Assembly: GCF_001691415.1 (NCBI RefSeq)
Contig: NZ_LRRR01000007.1
Coordinates: 1-64,000, forward strand
Reading direction: 5' to 3'
Length of the DNA stretch: 64,000 bases
Source: Pararhodobacter sp. CCB-MM2
GTDB lineage: Bacteria; Pseudomonadota; Alphaproteobacteria; Rhodobacterales; Rhodobacteraceae
The stretch's first letter is position 1. Every line of letters starts with the position of its first letter. Under the pieces are notes generated by a model. That model ran no database searches and was not told the DNA's origin. It saw only the letters and a program-made list of their open reading frames with translations. Made by a program: the position numbers and the translations under genes. Below, piece after piece: positions 1 to 8,880 of this stretch.

Positions 1-124
1 CGATTTCGTCGAACGGGTTCATCGACATCTTCACGTTCGCAAGATCGACACCAGAACCGTCCGCCTTCACGCGAACCTTCACGTTGTAGTCGATCACCCG
101 CTTCACGGGTACGAGCACTTTCAT
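1..124 (-). CDS. etfB: Electron transfer flavoprotein beta subunit, N-terminal part (runs off the left edge)
   Basis: Reading leftward from the ATG at 124-122, the first 41 residues begin [20 protein letters not shown] and include the SMNPFDEI segment. This is the conserved N-terminus of bacterial EtfB. EtfB with EtfA carries FAD and AMP and passes electrons from acyl-CoA and dimethylglycine dehydrogenases to ETF:quinone oxidoreductase. An AAGGGGG ribosome binding site lies just upstream of the start. The rest of the gene, and probably etfA, are outside the window. The location is apt because a dimethylglycine dehydrogenase-type gene and three acyl-CoA dehydrogenases, all typical ETF clients, follow. 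Identity is confident although only a fragment is visible. Confidence 0.93.
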   Translation of the reverse strand, partial: MKVLVPVKRVIDYNVKVRVKADGSGVDLANVKMSMNPFDEI

Positions 125-291
125 GGGAACCCCCTTGGCTGATCCAAATTTCACCACGACTACCTGACAGGGCGCGTCCGGACAGGCAAGAAATCATCGA
201 CAATCGAAAGCAATAGTTTTCTGTACGCCGCGCCTCTATGCGCCGATGCCTGAGGATTGCGCGGCGCGCGGACAGCGCCTAGCCTGCCACC

Positions 292-1209
292 ATGCACCGC
301 CTCCGCGCCAGCCTGCCTTCGGCCAATGTCCTCTTCACCTTCGAAGCCGCCGCGCGGCGACGCAGCTTCACCGCCGCGGCCGAAGAGTTGAACGTCTCGC
401 AACCCGCCGTGTCGAAGATGATCCGCCAATTCGAGGCGTCCTTAGGCTTTCGCCTGTTCCACCGCGACACCCGCCCGCTGGAACTGACAGCCGAGGGCAA
501 GCGCCTGTTTCAGGAGGTCGAGCGCAGTTTCGACAGCCTGCATGGCACGATCCAATCGATGCGGCAGGGCGTCCGGCGCGAGACGGTTCGCGCAGCGTTT
601 TCGGCCTCGTTCATCCAGCTTTGGCTCTTGCCGCGCTTGCCGGACTTCCATGATCGGCACCCCGGTATCTCGCTGTCTCTGGAAGAGAGCAGTCAGGAAG
701 ATTTCGACCTGTATTCAGAGGGGTTGGACCTGTCCTCGCGCCTCGGTTTCGGGGAATGGCCCGACCTTGAGGCCCGGTTTCTGGTGCCCGAGGTGATCTT
801 CCCCGTCGCCCATCCGTCGCGCGCGACGGAGGCGGAGCCGAGGCTTCTGCATTTCCGCGAACGGCACCGGGTTCGCTTCGGTTGGGGGGATTGGTTCGCG
901 CAGGTTGGCGGGGCGCCGGTGCGGGACGAGGAGAAGGTGGTCTTCGCGGATGCGCTCGGGTCGCTGGGGGCTGCGGCCTCGGGGCACGGGATGGCGATCG
1001 GCTGGGCGCATCTGGTGCTGGATGCCATCCGGCAGGGGCGGCTGGCCCCGGTCGGCGAGCGGCGGATCACCACCGGCAAGGCGATCTGGCTGGTGAACCC
1101 GCGCAAGCGCCCGTTGGGCCCCGCCGCTCAAGCCTTCGCCGATTGGGTGGTGCAGCGGATGCAGGCGGATATGGCGCAGGATGCCGCGCTGTTCCAGACC
1201 GAAGCCTGA
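292..1209 (+). CDS. LysR-family transcriptional regulator, GcvA-like
   Basis: The 305-residue protein has the LysR layout. A winged helix-turn-helix occupies about residues 10-68 (SFTAAAEELNVSQPAVSKMI), followed by a periplasmic-binding-protein-like effector domain from about 90 to 295. The opening LPSANVLFTFEAAARRRSFT pattern resembles GcvA, the glycine cleavage activator. No strong ribosome binding site precedes the ATG; the next in-frame methionine lies inside the helix-turn-helix, so this start is the only sensible one. It points the same way as the dehydrogenase gene that begins 108 bases after its stop, so control of that gene is a reasonable inference. The effector is unknown. Confidence 0.88.
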   Translation: MHRLRASLPSANVLFTFEAAARRRSFTAAAEELNVSQPAVSKMIRQFEASLGFRLFHRDTRPLELTAEGKRLFQEVERSFDSLHGTIQSMRQGVRRETVRAAFSASFIQLWLLPRLPDFHDRHPGISLSLEESSQEDFDLYSEGLDLSSRLGFGEWPDLEARFLVPEVIFPVAHPSRATEAEPRLLHFRERHRVRFGWGDWFAQVGGAPVRDEEKVVFADALGSLGAAASGHGMAIGWAHLVLDAIRQGRLAPVGERRITTGKAIWLVNPRKRPLGPAAQAFADWVVQRMQADMAQDAALFQTEA

Positions 1210-1317
1210 GGAACCAACCGGCCTGCACCATGACTTCAGGTTATGCTCCGCGGCATATTTTCGAGACTTCCCACAGCCCCGCCGCCGGTCGCACACTGTT
1301 GGGCAAAGGAGAGCCTC

Positions 1318-3741
1318 ATGGAAAAGCAGTGCAGGGTGGTGGTGATCGGCGGCGGTTGCGTGGGGGCGGGGATCCTCTATGGCCTTGCCAAGCGCGGTTG
1401 GACCGATGTGGTGATGCTGGAGCGCACGCAGCTCACCGCGGGATCGACCTGGCATGCGGCGGGTCTTATCCCCAGCTATGCCCGCCACCGGCCCATCGGC
1501 ACGATGATCCAGAAATCCATCGAGATCTATGAGGGCTTGGAGGCAGAGACCGGCCTTTCGGTCGGTTGGCACAAATGCGGGCAGCTGCGGATCGCCAAGA
1601 CGCAGGATCGGCTGGACGAGTTCCGCAGCTACCTCGATACGGCGGATACGCAGGGCATCCGGGCCTCGCTGCTGGACAAGGCCGGGGTGCATGCGCTCTG
1701 GCCGCTGCTGCGCGCGGATGAGGAGATGCTCGGCGCGCTCTATCATCCGGACGACGGGCATATCGCGCCGGCGGATGTGACCATGGCCATGGCCAAGGGC
1801 GCGCGGGATCTGGGCGCGCGGATCTACCAGCAGACCGAGGTGCGCTCGGTGCGCCGCTCTCCCTCGGGCGAGTGGGTGCTGGAGACCAACCGCGGCGAGA
1901 TCACCTGCGAGCATGTCGTCTCGGCCACCGGGAATTACGCGCGTCAGACCGGGGCGATGTTCGGGCTGGACCTGCCGGCGATCCCGATCCTGCACCAATA
2001 TTGGATCACCGAAGCCGTCCCGGCCATCCGCGCGCGCAAGGAGGCCGGCCTGCCCGAGATGCCGATCCTGCGCGACGAGGCCTTCGAGGGCTACATCCGC
2101 GAGGAAGGCGACGGGCTGATGTTCGGCCCCTACGAGCGGACGGAAAAGCTGAAGTTGTTCGCCGAGAACGGCGTGCCCGACTGGTTCGGGGCCGATCTGG
2201 TTGAGGAAGATTTCGACGCGGTCGAATGGAACTGGGAAGCAGCGATCGAGTCGGTGCCGGTGCTGGGCGAGGTCGGCATCAAGGCCAATGTCCGCGGCCC
2301 GTTCCAGATGACGCCCGATGAGCTGCCGCTGATGGGCAAGGCCTGGGGCGCGCCGAACCTCTGGCTGGCCGAGGGCGTACCGGGCGGCATCCTGTGGGGC
2401 GGCGCGATCGGCCATTACCTGTCCGAACAGATCGTCGAGGGCGGCAACGCGCTGGATACCTCGGCGCTGGACCCGCGTCGCTATGGCGATCACGCCAACA
2501 AGAACTGGCTGAAGCCGAAGATCCTGGAAAGCTGGGGCACGCATGGCCAGCAGCATTATCCCGGCGAAGAGCGTGAGGCCTCGCGTCCTGCGAAGACCGC
2601 GCCGTCCTATGATTTCCTCGATGCCAAGGGTGCGGTCTGGGGGGTGTTGAACGGTTGGGAACATCCGAACTGGTTCGCGCCCGAAGGGATGCCCAAGGTC
2701 AATCAGGCCGGCTGGCGCTGGACCGAGAAGGGCGTGCAGGTCGGGCGCGAAGTGAAGACCGTGCGCGAGGCTGCCGGGCTGATCGAGATGAGCTTCATGG
2801 CGAAGTTCGAGGTCTCGGGCCCCGGGGCGGGGGCGTGGCTGGACGGCATTCTGGCCAACCGGCTGCCGCGTCCGGGGCGCGCGAACCTCAGCCACATGCT
2901 GTCGCCGCGCGGGACGGTGATTGCGGAATACACGGTGTCCTGCCTTGGAGAGGACCATTATTTCCTGATCGGCACGCCCTCGGCCGAGCGGCTCTATTTC
3001 GACGAGCTGGAGCGGGTGAAGCCCGACGGGGTGAGCCTGCGCAATGTCTCGGGGCAATGGGCGGGAATGACCGTCGTCGGCCCGCAGGCGCGTGCGATAC
3101 TGCAGGGCCTGACCGAGACTTCGCTGGAGACGGCGGATTTCCCGTGGTTCGGCGTGAAGGAGGTCAACCTCGGGCTGGCCAGCGCGGTCCGGATGCTGCG
3201 TCTGAACTATTCCGGCGAGCTTGGTTGGGAGCTGTATTGCCCGATGGAGTACCAGCGCGGCCTCATCGCCCAGATCTTCGCGGCGGGCGAGCCCTTGGGG
3301 CTGAAACCGGTCGGAACGCAGGCGCTCGAGAGCCTTCGGTTGGAGAAGAGCTACCGCGCGATGTACCGCGATATGGGGCCCGAGCTGACGGCGTGGGAAA
3401 GCAGCCTCGACCGGTTCATCGCGCTGGACAAGGGGCCGTTCACCGGGCGCGAGGCGCTGATGGCCGCCAAGCCGACGCACCGCAGCGTGACGCTGTCGAT
3501 CCCGACGGACGGCGTCAGCGTGATCGGCGGCGAGGCGCTGTATCGCGAGGGGCAGATGGTCGGGCGCGTGCTGTCGGGCAGCTATAGCTATACCCTCGGC
3601 CACGACATCGCCATCGCGCTGCTGCCGGTGGGCACGGCGACCGGCGACACGGTGACGCTGACGCTGCTGGGCCAGCCGCTGGAAGGAACGGTGATCGCCG
3701 AGTCGCCCTATGATCCGACATCGGCCCGCGCGCGGGTTTGA
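1318..3741 (+). CDS. Dimethylglycine/sarcosine dehydrogenase-type FAD protein with GcvT domains
   Basis: The 807-residue protein starts at ATG 1318 behind an AAAGGAGAG ribosome binding site; an upstream in-frame start at 1243 has no such site. Residues 7-16 hold the FAD-binding GxGxxG motif (VVVIGGGCVG). The STWHAAGL segment carries His46, which matches the histidine that binds FAD covalently in dimethylglycine and sarcosine dehydrogenases. Domain order is DAO oxidoreductase (about 6-370), FAO_M linker, GCV_T (about 435-715) and GCV_T C-terminal barrel, as in mitochondrial DMGDH. The family oxidatively demethylates N-methylated glycines, passes formaldehyde to tetrahydrofolate and electrons to ETF. 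The exact N-methyl substrate cannot be read from sequence. Confidence 0.88.
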   Translation: MEKQCRVVVIGGGCVGAGILYGLAKRGWTDVVMLERTQLTAGSTWHAAGLIPSYARHRPIGTMIQKSIEIYEGLEAETGLSVGWHKCGQLRIAKTQDRLDEFRSYLDTADTQGIRASLLDKAGVHALWPLLRADEEMLGALYHPDDGHIAPADVTMAMAKGARDLGARIYQQTEVRSVRRSPSGEWVLETNRGEITCEHVVSATGNYARQTGAMFGLDLPAIPILHQYWITEAVPAIRARKEAGLPEMPILRDEAFEGYIREEGDGLMFGPYERTEKLKLFAENGVPDWFGADLVEEDFDAVEWNWEAAIESVPVLGEVGIKANVRGPFQMTPDELPLMGKAWGAPNLWLAEGVPGGILWGGAIGHYLSEQIVEGGNALDTSALDPRRYGDHANKNWLKPKILESWGTHGQQHYPGEEREASRPAKTAPSYDFLDAKGAVWGVLNGWEHPNWFAPEGMPKVNQAGWRWTEKGVQVGREVKTVREAAGLIEMSFMAKFEVSGPGAGAWLDGILANRLPRPGRANLSHMLSPRGTVIAEYTVSCLGEDHYFLIGTPSAERLYFDELERVKPDGVSLRNVSGQWAGMTVVGPQARAILQGLTETSLETADFPWFGVKEVNLGLASAVRMLRLNYSGELGWELYCPMEYQRGLIAQIFAAGEPLGLKPVGTQALESLRLEKSYRAMYRDMGPELTAWESSLDRFIALDKGPFTGREALMAAKPTHRSVTLSIPTDGVSVIGGEALYREGQMVGRVLSGSYSYTLGHDIAIALLPVGTATGDTVTLTLLGQPLEGTVIAESPYDPTSARARV

Positions 3742-3864
3742 TGCCTCCCCGGACTGCGGCGGGATTATTCAACGGTTTTATACAATCCGATGCACGTTGA
3801 TGGGCGACTGTCCTGCCGGGATAGTCGCCCTCAGACCGTCACATCTGGTTTTGGGAGGAACCGC

Positions 3865-4851
3865 ATGACCATCCTGTCGCTTTCCCGTCGTCACTTCGCC
3901 GCGCTCGGTGCCTCGGCCGCCGTTCTGGCTGCGCTGCCGCTCGCCGGCCATGCGCAGAGCTGGCCCAATGGCTCCGTCCAGCTGATCGTGCCCGCGCGCG
4001 CCGGCGGCGGTACCGATGCCATCGCCCGTGTCGTCGGCGCGGCCATGCAGGAGGCCCTCGGCGCCCCGGTGGTGGTGGTGAACAACGCGGGCGGCTCGGG
4101 CGCCGTCGCGGCCGAGCAGGTGCGCACCGCGCGGCCCGATGGCCAGACGCTGTTCTTCGGCAATTCGGGCCTGTTCGCGGTCTATCAGACCGGCGGCTAT
4201 CAATTCGACCCGACCGGCGATTTCACCTCGATCGCCGCGCTGACCTCGCCCGTGACCTATTCCGTCGTGGTCGCGGCGGATAGCGAATACCAGAGTGTCG
4301 CCGATGTCGTCGCCGATGCCGAGGCGCGGCCCAATCAGGTGGTGTTCGGCATCCAGCCGCGCGGCACCACGCATTTCATGGCAGGCCTGCTGCAGCAGGA
4401 TACCGGCGTGCAGTTCCGTCTGGTCGATGCCGGCACCGATGCCGACAAATGGGTGCAGCTGCAGGGCGGGCAGATCGACGTGACGCTCACGAACAGCCCC
4501 GGCACGATCCAATATGTCGACGCTGGCGCGGTGCGCATCCTCGGCACCATCGGCGGCGAGCCGGGCCGCGATCCGATCCTGCCCGATGTGCCCTCGCTGG
4601 TCGAGGCGGGCTATCCGAACGCGACGCTGCCGGTCGACCTGATCGTGCTGGGGCCCGAGGGCATGGACCCGGCGGTGGTCACGGCGATCAACGCCGCACT
4701 GGCCGAGGCCGCGCAGGATCCGACCGTGATCGAGCGTCTGACGCAGATGAACACCTCGGTCACCGCCCTGTCGGTCGCCGACAGCACCACCCGCATGACT
4801 GAAACCAACGCCCGCATCGGCGAGACCGCGACCGCACTGGGTCTGCGCTGA
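3865..4851 (+). CDS. tctC: TTT-family (TctC/Bug) periplasmic solute-binding protein
   Basis: The 328-residue protein begins at ATG 3865 after GGGAGGAA. It has an export signal with a twin-arginine-like SRRHFAALG motif followed by a hydrophobic stretch and a likely cut after GHAQS. The mature part shows the TctC/Bug pattern WPNGSVQLIVPARAGGGTDA and later VVNNAGGSG. TctC proteins capture carboxylates for the TctAB permease. Here tctB and tctA follow after one intervening hydrolase gene, which is unusual. Context with ttuC-ttuD-pyk suggests a hydroxy-di- or tricarboxylate ligand such as tartrate, but this is inference only. Confidence 0.9.
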   Translation: MTILSLSRRHFAALGASAAVLAALPLAGHAQSWPNGSVQLIVPARAGGGTDAIARVVGAAMQEALGAPVVVVNNAGGSGAVAAEQVRTARPDGQTLFFGNSGLFAVYQTGGYQFDPTGDFTSIAALTSPVTYSVVVAADSEYQSVADVVADAEARPNQVVFGIQPRGTTHFMAGLLQQDTGVQFRLVDAGTDADKWVQLQGGQIDVTLTNSPGTIQYVDAGAVRILGTIGGEPGRDPILPDVPSLVEAGYPNATLPVDLIVLGPEGMDPAVVTAINAALAEAAQDPTVIERLTQMNTSVTALSVADSTTRMTETNARIGETATALGLR

Positions 4852-4898
4852 CCTGCCGGGGCGCGGCTGCGGCGGCGCCCCCCTCACCCGGACATCCC

Positions 4899-5807
4899 AT
4901 GACTATCGATTGCACCCTGACGGCCGGCGCCCGCGTCGCGCTGGCCGAGGAGATGCGCGCAACGCCCGTGCCGCCGCTCGCGCCCGAGGCCGAGGCGCTG
5001 ATCGCCCGCTGCCAGCGCACCGAGTTGGCCGTGCCCACCCGCCACGGCCCGGCCCGCGTCTACCGGCTGGACCCGCCCGGCCCGGCGCGCCAGCGTCCGG
5101 TCTATGTCAATGTCCACGGCGGCGGCTTCGTGCGGCCGCACCGCATCCACGACACCGCCTTCTGCGCCGAGATCGCGCTGGCGCTGGACTGCACTGTCTT
5201 CGACCTCGATTACCGACTGGCGCCCGAGCACCCTTTCCCCGTGGCGATCGAAGAGGCGCATGACCTGCTGGGCTGGCTCACGCAGGAGGCCGAGGCGCTG
5301 GGAATCGACGCCACGCGCATCGTCCTCGGCGGCCACAGCGCCGGGGGCAATGTCGCCACCGTCGTCTGCGGGATGCTGGCACAATCCGCCGCGGCGCGGG
5401 TGATCGGGCAGCTCTTGGACTATCCGTTTCTCGATGCCGTGACGCCGATGGCCGACAAGGTCGAGCCCGGCAGCACGCTGCCTCTGCGCCGGATGGAGGC
5501 CTACAACGTCCTCTATGCCGCCACAGAAGACCGGCTCTCGGATCCGAGGATCTCGGCCGTGCTGACCCCGCCCGCGCTGCTGGCACTGATGCCGCCGGCG
5601 CTGGTGATCATCGCGGGCCTCGACCCGCTGCGGCACGAGGCGCGGCGCTATGCCGGGCAGCTGATCGACGCGGCGGTGGATTGCGAGGTGCGGCAATTCG
5701 CGGCCTCGGACCACGGGTTCACCAATCTGGGACAAGCCGAACACGCGGAGGCCCGCGCGGCGATCCGCGACTGGCTGTCCCGCCGTTTCAAGGGAGAGCG
5801 CGCATGA
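4899..5807 (+). CDS. Alpha/beta hydrolase of the hormone-sensitive-lipase type
   Basis: This 302-residue protein carries the HSL-family oxyanion motif HGGGF at 73-77 and the nucleophile elbow GHSAGG with Ser147. Asp242 (LDPLRHEA) and His272 (SDHGF) are the likely other members of the triad. Such enzymes hydrolyse short-chain esters or lactones in the cytoplasm. The gene sits between tctC and tctB, and its TGA overlaps the tctB ATG, so it is co-transcribed with the importer. An esterase or lactonase acting on the imported compound is the simplest role. The substrate is not determinable from sequence. Confidence 0.85.
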   Translation: MTIDCTLTAGARVALAEEMRATPVPPLAPEAEALIARCQRTELAVPTRHGPARVYRLDPPGPARQRPVYVNVHGGGFVRPHRIHDTAFCAEIALALDCTVFDLDYRLAPEHPFPVAIEEAHDLLGWLTQEAEALGIDATRIVLGGHSAGGNVATVVCGMLAQSAAARVIGQLLDYPFLDAVTPMADKVEPGSTLPLRRMEAYNVLYAATEDRLSDPRISAVLTPPALLALMPPALVIIAGLDPLRHEARRYAGQLIDAAVDCEVRQFAASDHGFTNLGQAEHAEARAAIRDWLSRRFKGERA

Positions 5808-6253
5808 CCCGCGACCGTATCCTGGGCCTCGGCCTGATCGTGCTGGGCGGGATCGGCGTTGCCCTGTCGCTCGGCATCCACGCGATGACCTTCAACAATG
5901 ACCCCGGCCCGCAACTGTTCCCGATCTTCGCCTGCACGATCCTGGGATTCTGCGGGCTGATGATGCTGCTCACCGGCAAGAGCACCCCTAACACCGGCCC
6001 CGCCTTCACCGCCGAAACCGCCCGCGCCGGCATCATGGCGGCGTTGATGGTGGCCTATGGCGTGGGGCTCTGGCTTCTGGGTTTCGCCCCCGCCACGGCG
6101 CTGATGGCCTTCGCGGTCTATTGGGTCATCGCCGGCCCTAAACGCCACGAGGCCTGGATCGGCGCGCTCTATGCCCTGCTCGTCACCGGCGCGATTTGGC
6201 TGCTGTTCGCCAAGCTTCTCAACGCCTTCCTGCCGCAAGGCATCCTGTTCTGA
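5804..6253 (+). CDS. tctB: TTT-family small membrane subunit TctB
   Basis: The 149-residue protein starts at ATG 5804, overlapping the TGA of the preceding hydrolase (ATGA), with GGGAGAG ahead of it. It has about four predicted hydrophobic segments, beginning LGLGLIVLGGIGVALSLGIH, and the spacing of the TctB family. The sequence FNNDPGPQLFPIF matches the conserved GPxxFP region of these proteins. TctB is the small permease subunit that works with TctA and the binding protein TctC, driven by an ion gradient. tctA follows nine bases later. Confidence 0.88.
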   Translation: MTRDRILGLGLIVLGGIGVALSLGIHAMTFNNDPGPQLFPIFACTILGFCGLMMLLTGKSTPNTGPAFTAETARAGIMAALMVAYGVGLWLLGFAPATALMAFAVYWVIAGPKRHEAWIGALYALLVTGAIWLLFAKLLNAFLPQGILF

Positions 6254-6262
6254 GGTCCCGCG

Positions 6263-7747
6263 ATGAGTGACATCCTGACCGCCCTGACCACGCTCCTGGC
6301 ACCGGGCACCTTCCTGATCATCCTCGTGTCCTCGGCCCTCGGCATCGTGTTGGGCGCGATCCCCGGCCTGTCCGGCGCGCTGGGGGTGGCCCTGCTGCTG
6401 CCCCTGACCTTCGGCATGCCGCCCGAGATCGGCCTCGCCATGCTGGTGTCGATCTGGGTCGGCGGGGTTTCGGGCGGCATGGTCGGTTCGATCCTGCTGG
6501 GCATCCCCGGCGCGCCGTCCTCCATCGCGACGACCTTCGATGGCTACCCGATGACCCGCAACGGGCAGGCGGTGAAGGCCCTCGGCGCTGCCATCGTTGC
6601 CAGCTTCATCGGCACCTTCCTGTCGATCCTGATCGCCATGGTCGCCTCGCCGCTGATGGCCCGCGCGGCGCTGCTGCTGGGTCCGTGGGAATATTTCGGC
6701 CTCGGCATCTGCGCGATCTCGCTGGTGGCGGCCCTGTCGCGCGAGAAGGTGTTCCACGGCCTCGCCGCGGCGGCGATCGGCCTGATGCTGGCGACCGTGG
6801 GTTTCGCGCCGATCGACGGCTCGCCGCGCTTCACCTTCGGCTTCGTGCAGCTGTCCAGTGGCTTCGACCTGATCCCGGTGATGCTGGGTCTGTTTGCGAT
6901 CAAGCAGATCGTGCAGGATTTCGGCCGCGGCGAACAGCAGGTACCCAAGATCGACGTCAAGGATATCAAGGGCTTCGGCGTCACCATGCGCGAATACCGC
7001 GACAACGCCTGGAACATCACCCGGTCCTTCCTGATCGGCCTCTGGATCGGCTTCCTGCCCGGCATGGGCGCGGCATTGTCCAACATGGTCGCCTATGCGC
7101 AGGCGAAATCGGCCTCCAAACACCCCGAGCAATTCGGCAAGGGCTGCGTCGACGGCGTCTTCGCCTCCGAGACCTCGAACAACGCGGCCGTGGGCGGCGC
7201 GCTGATCCCGATGATCGCGCTGGGGATCCCCGGCGATGGCACCACGGCGATCCTGCTCGGCGGGTTGATGATCCACGGCATTCAGGCCGGCCCCCTCCTG
7301 TTCACCAACAACGCCGAGGTGGTCTACGCCCTGTTCCTGACCGCGCTCATCGCCTCGGTCGTCGTGCTGGCGCTGCAATTCTTCGGCATGCGGCTGTTCC
7401 CGGCGATCCTGAAGGTGCCCTATCACTTCCTCTATCCCGCGATCGTCGCGCTGGCCTTCATCGGCGTCTTCGTCGCCAACGCCTCGCCCTTCAACTTCGC
7501 GCTGATCCTCGGCTTCGCGGGCCTCGGCCTCGTGATGGACAAGGTGGGACTACCGACCAGCCCCTTCATCCTCGCCTTCATCCTCGGCCCGATGCTGGAG
7601 CTGAACCTGCGCCGGGGCATCACCTACACCGACGAGGGGCTTCTGCCTTTCGTGACCCGCCCGATCTCGGGTCTGCTTCTGGCCTTCGCCGTGCTCAGCA
7701 TCGCCTGGCCCTATCTGAAACCCCTGTTCCGCCGGACTGCCCGATGA
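6263..7747 (+). CDS. tctA: TTT-family large permease subunit TctA
   Basis: The 494-residue protein is highly hydrophobic with about 11-12 membrane segments. It carries the TctA signature GIVLGAIPGLSGALGVALLL near residues 27-50 and the second conserved block FLPGMGAALSNMVAYAQAK around 255-280. TctA forms the transport channel of the tripartite tricarboxylate system in the inner membrane. The length is normal for the family. Its TGA overlaps the ATG of the next gene, so the importer and the enolase-superfamily enzyme are translationally coupled, which suggests the enzyme acts on the imported substrate. Confidence 0.93.
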   Translation: MSDILTALTTLLAPGTFLIILVSSALGIVLGAIPGLSGALGVALLLPLTFGMPPEIGLAMLVSIWVGGVSGGMVGSILLGIPGAPSSIATTFDGYPMTRNGQAVKALGAAIVASFIGTFLSILIAMVASPLMARAALLLGPWEYFGLGICAISLVAALSREKVFHGLAAAAIGLMLATVGFAPIDGSPRFTFGFVQLSSGFDLIPVMLGLFAIKQIVQDFGRGEQQVPKIDVKDIKGFGVTMREYRDNAWNITRSFLIGLWIGFLPGMGAALSNMVAYAQAKSASKHPEQFGKGCVDGVFASETSNNAAVGGALIPMIALGIPGDGTTAILLGGLMIHGIQAGPLLFTNNAEVVYALFLTALIASVVVLALQFFGMRLFPAILKVPYHFLYPAIVALAFIGVFVANASPFNFALILGFAGLGLVMDKVGLPTSPFILAFILGPMLELNLRRGITYTDEGLLPFVTRPISGLLLAFAVLSIAWPYLKPLFRRTAR

Positions 7748-8880
7748 TCATCACCCGTATCGCCACCCGTGAGGCCGGCCCCTATCTGTTCACCGAAGTC
7801 GAGACCGCCGACGGAAGCATCGGCATCGGCGAGGCCGGCGATTGGGCGCATCTCGACGCGGTGAAGACCGAGATCGGCAAGCTGGCCGCGTATTTCATCG
7901 GCAAGGACGCAAGCCGGATCGAGCATCACTGGCAATATATCCAGCGCGCGACCTTCTTCCGTTCCTCGGTGCTGCTGAGCGCGCTGGCCTCGATCGACAT
8001 CGCCTTGTGGGATCTAAAGGCCCGCGCGCTGGGGGTCTCGGTGGCGGACCTCCTGGGCGGACGGACCCGCGACCGGGTGCGGACCTATGCCGTCGCCCAT
8101 GGCGAAACGCCCGAGGAACTGGCCGCCGCCTGTCTGCGCGTGCAGGCTCTGGGCTTTGATGCGGTGCGGGTGATCCTGCCCTCGATGCGTCATCCCGGCA
8201 TGAAGGCCGAGGAGCATATCCATGCCCGGCGAGTGGGAAGCGCCATCGACAAGGTTCTGGCCTGCCGTGACGCCGTCGGCCCCGATTTCGACCTCTGTGT
8301 CGAGGCGCATCGGGCGTTTTCCGTCACCGAGGCCGTCGCCATCGGTCGCGGCATCGAGGAAGCCCGCCCGCTGTTCTTCGAGGATCCGATCCCGCCCGAA
8401 AGCCCCGAGGCCATGGCCGAGGTCGTCCGCCGCGTGCCCGTACCGATTGCCACCGGTGAACGCGCGGTGTCGCTTCAGGAATTCGCCACGCTTCTGCGCA
8501 TCGGCGTTCAGGTGCTGCGCCCAGATGTCTGCGCCATCGGCGGGCTCACCCCCTCGATCAAGGCCGCGCATCTGGCCGAGGCCGCAGGCGCGACCATCGC
8601 CCCGCACAACCCGCTGGGGCCGGTGTCGACGGCGGCGTGTCTGCAGCTCGATCTGATGTCCTCGGCCTTCCTCATTCAGGAATTCCCCAGCTTCAACATC
8701 GACGGCTCCGAGAATTCGATGCTGACCGAGCCCCTGTCCCTGTCTCGCGGATACCTTGAGGCGCCGACCGGCCCCGGTCTGGGCATCGCCCTTGCCCCCG
8801 ACATGGAGGCACGGTTCCCGGCCAAGCAGCGCGCGCTGTATCCCGCGATCGGCTACGACGGCTCGGTCGTCGGCCGCTAA
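7744..8880 (+). CDS. Enolase-superfamily acid-sugar/hydroxy-acid dehydratase
   Basis: The 378-residue protein starts at ATG 7744, overlapping the tctA stop. The frame is open further upstream, but that part is the shadow of tctA. It has the mandelate racemase/muconate lactonizing enzyme layout: capping domain to about 115, then a barrel with candidate metal ligands Glu187 (VEAHR), Glu213 (FFEDP) and Glu239 (TGER). His189, Arg142 and His288 (APHNP) occupy the positions used as catalytic residues in galactonate and mannonate dehydratases. The first metal ligand is usually Asp; here it is Glu. It probably dehydrates a polyhydroxy or hydroxy acid to a 2-keto acid. Given the ttu genes next door, a tartrate-type substrate is possible. 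Confidence 0.85.
   Translation: MIITRIATREAGPYLFTEVETADGSIGIGEAGDWAHLDAVKTEIGKLAAYFIGKDASRIEHHWQYIQRATFFRSSVLLSALASIDIALWDLKARALGVSVADLLGGRTRDRVRTYAVAHGETPEELAAACLRVQALGFDAVRVILPSMRHPGMKAEEHIHARRVGSAIDKVLACRDAVGPDFDLCVEAHRAFSVTEAVAIGRGIEEARPLFFEDPIPPESPEAMAEVVRRVPVPIATGERAVSLQEFATLLRIGVQVLRPDVCAIGGLTPSIKAAHLAEAAGATIAPHNPLGPVSTAACLQLDLMSSAFLIQEFPSFNIDGSENSMLTEPLSLSRGYLEAPTGPGLGIALAPDMEARFPAKQRALYPAIGYDGSVVGR

Noticed and set aside
715..3603. A 962-codon open frame on the minus strand opposite the dehydrogenase gene
   Set aside because: It is rich in Arg, Gly, His and Pro without any recognisable domain, and it mirrors the real gene. Long antisense frames are expected at this GC content. The same holds for 5648-7426 (-), 9896-12739 (+), 15941-18082 (+) and 30859-32961 (-).
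6685..7743. A 353-codon N-terminal extension of the enolase-superfamily enzyme
   Set aside because: The open frame continues upstream, but this part is an out-of-frame shadow of tctA, and the family protein starts at the coupled ATG 7744.
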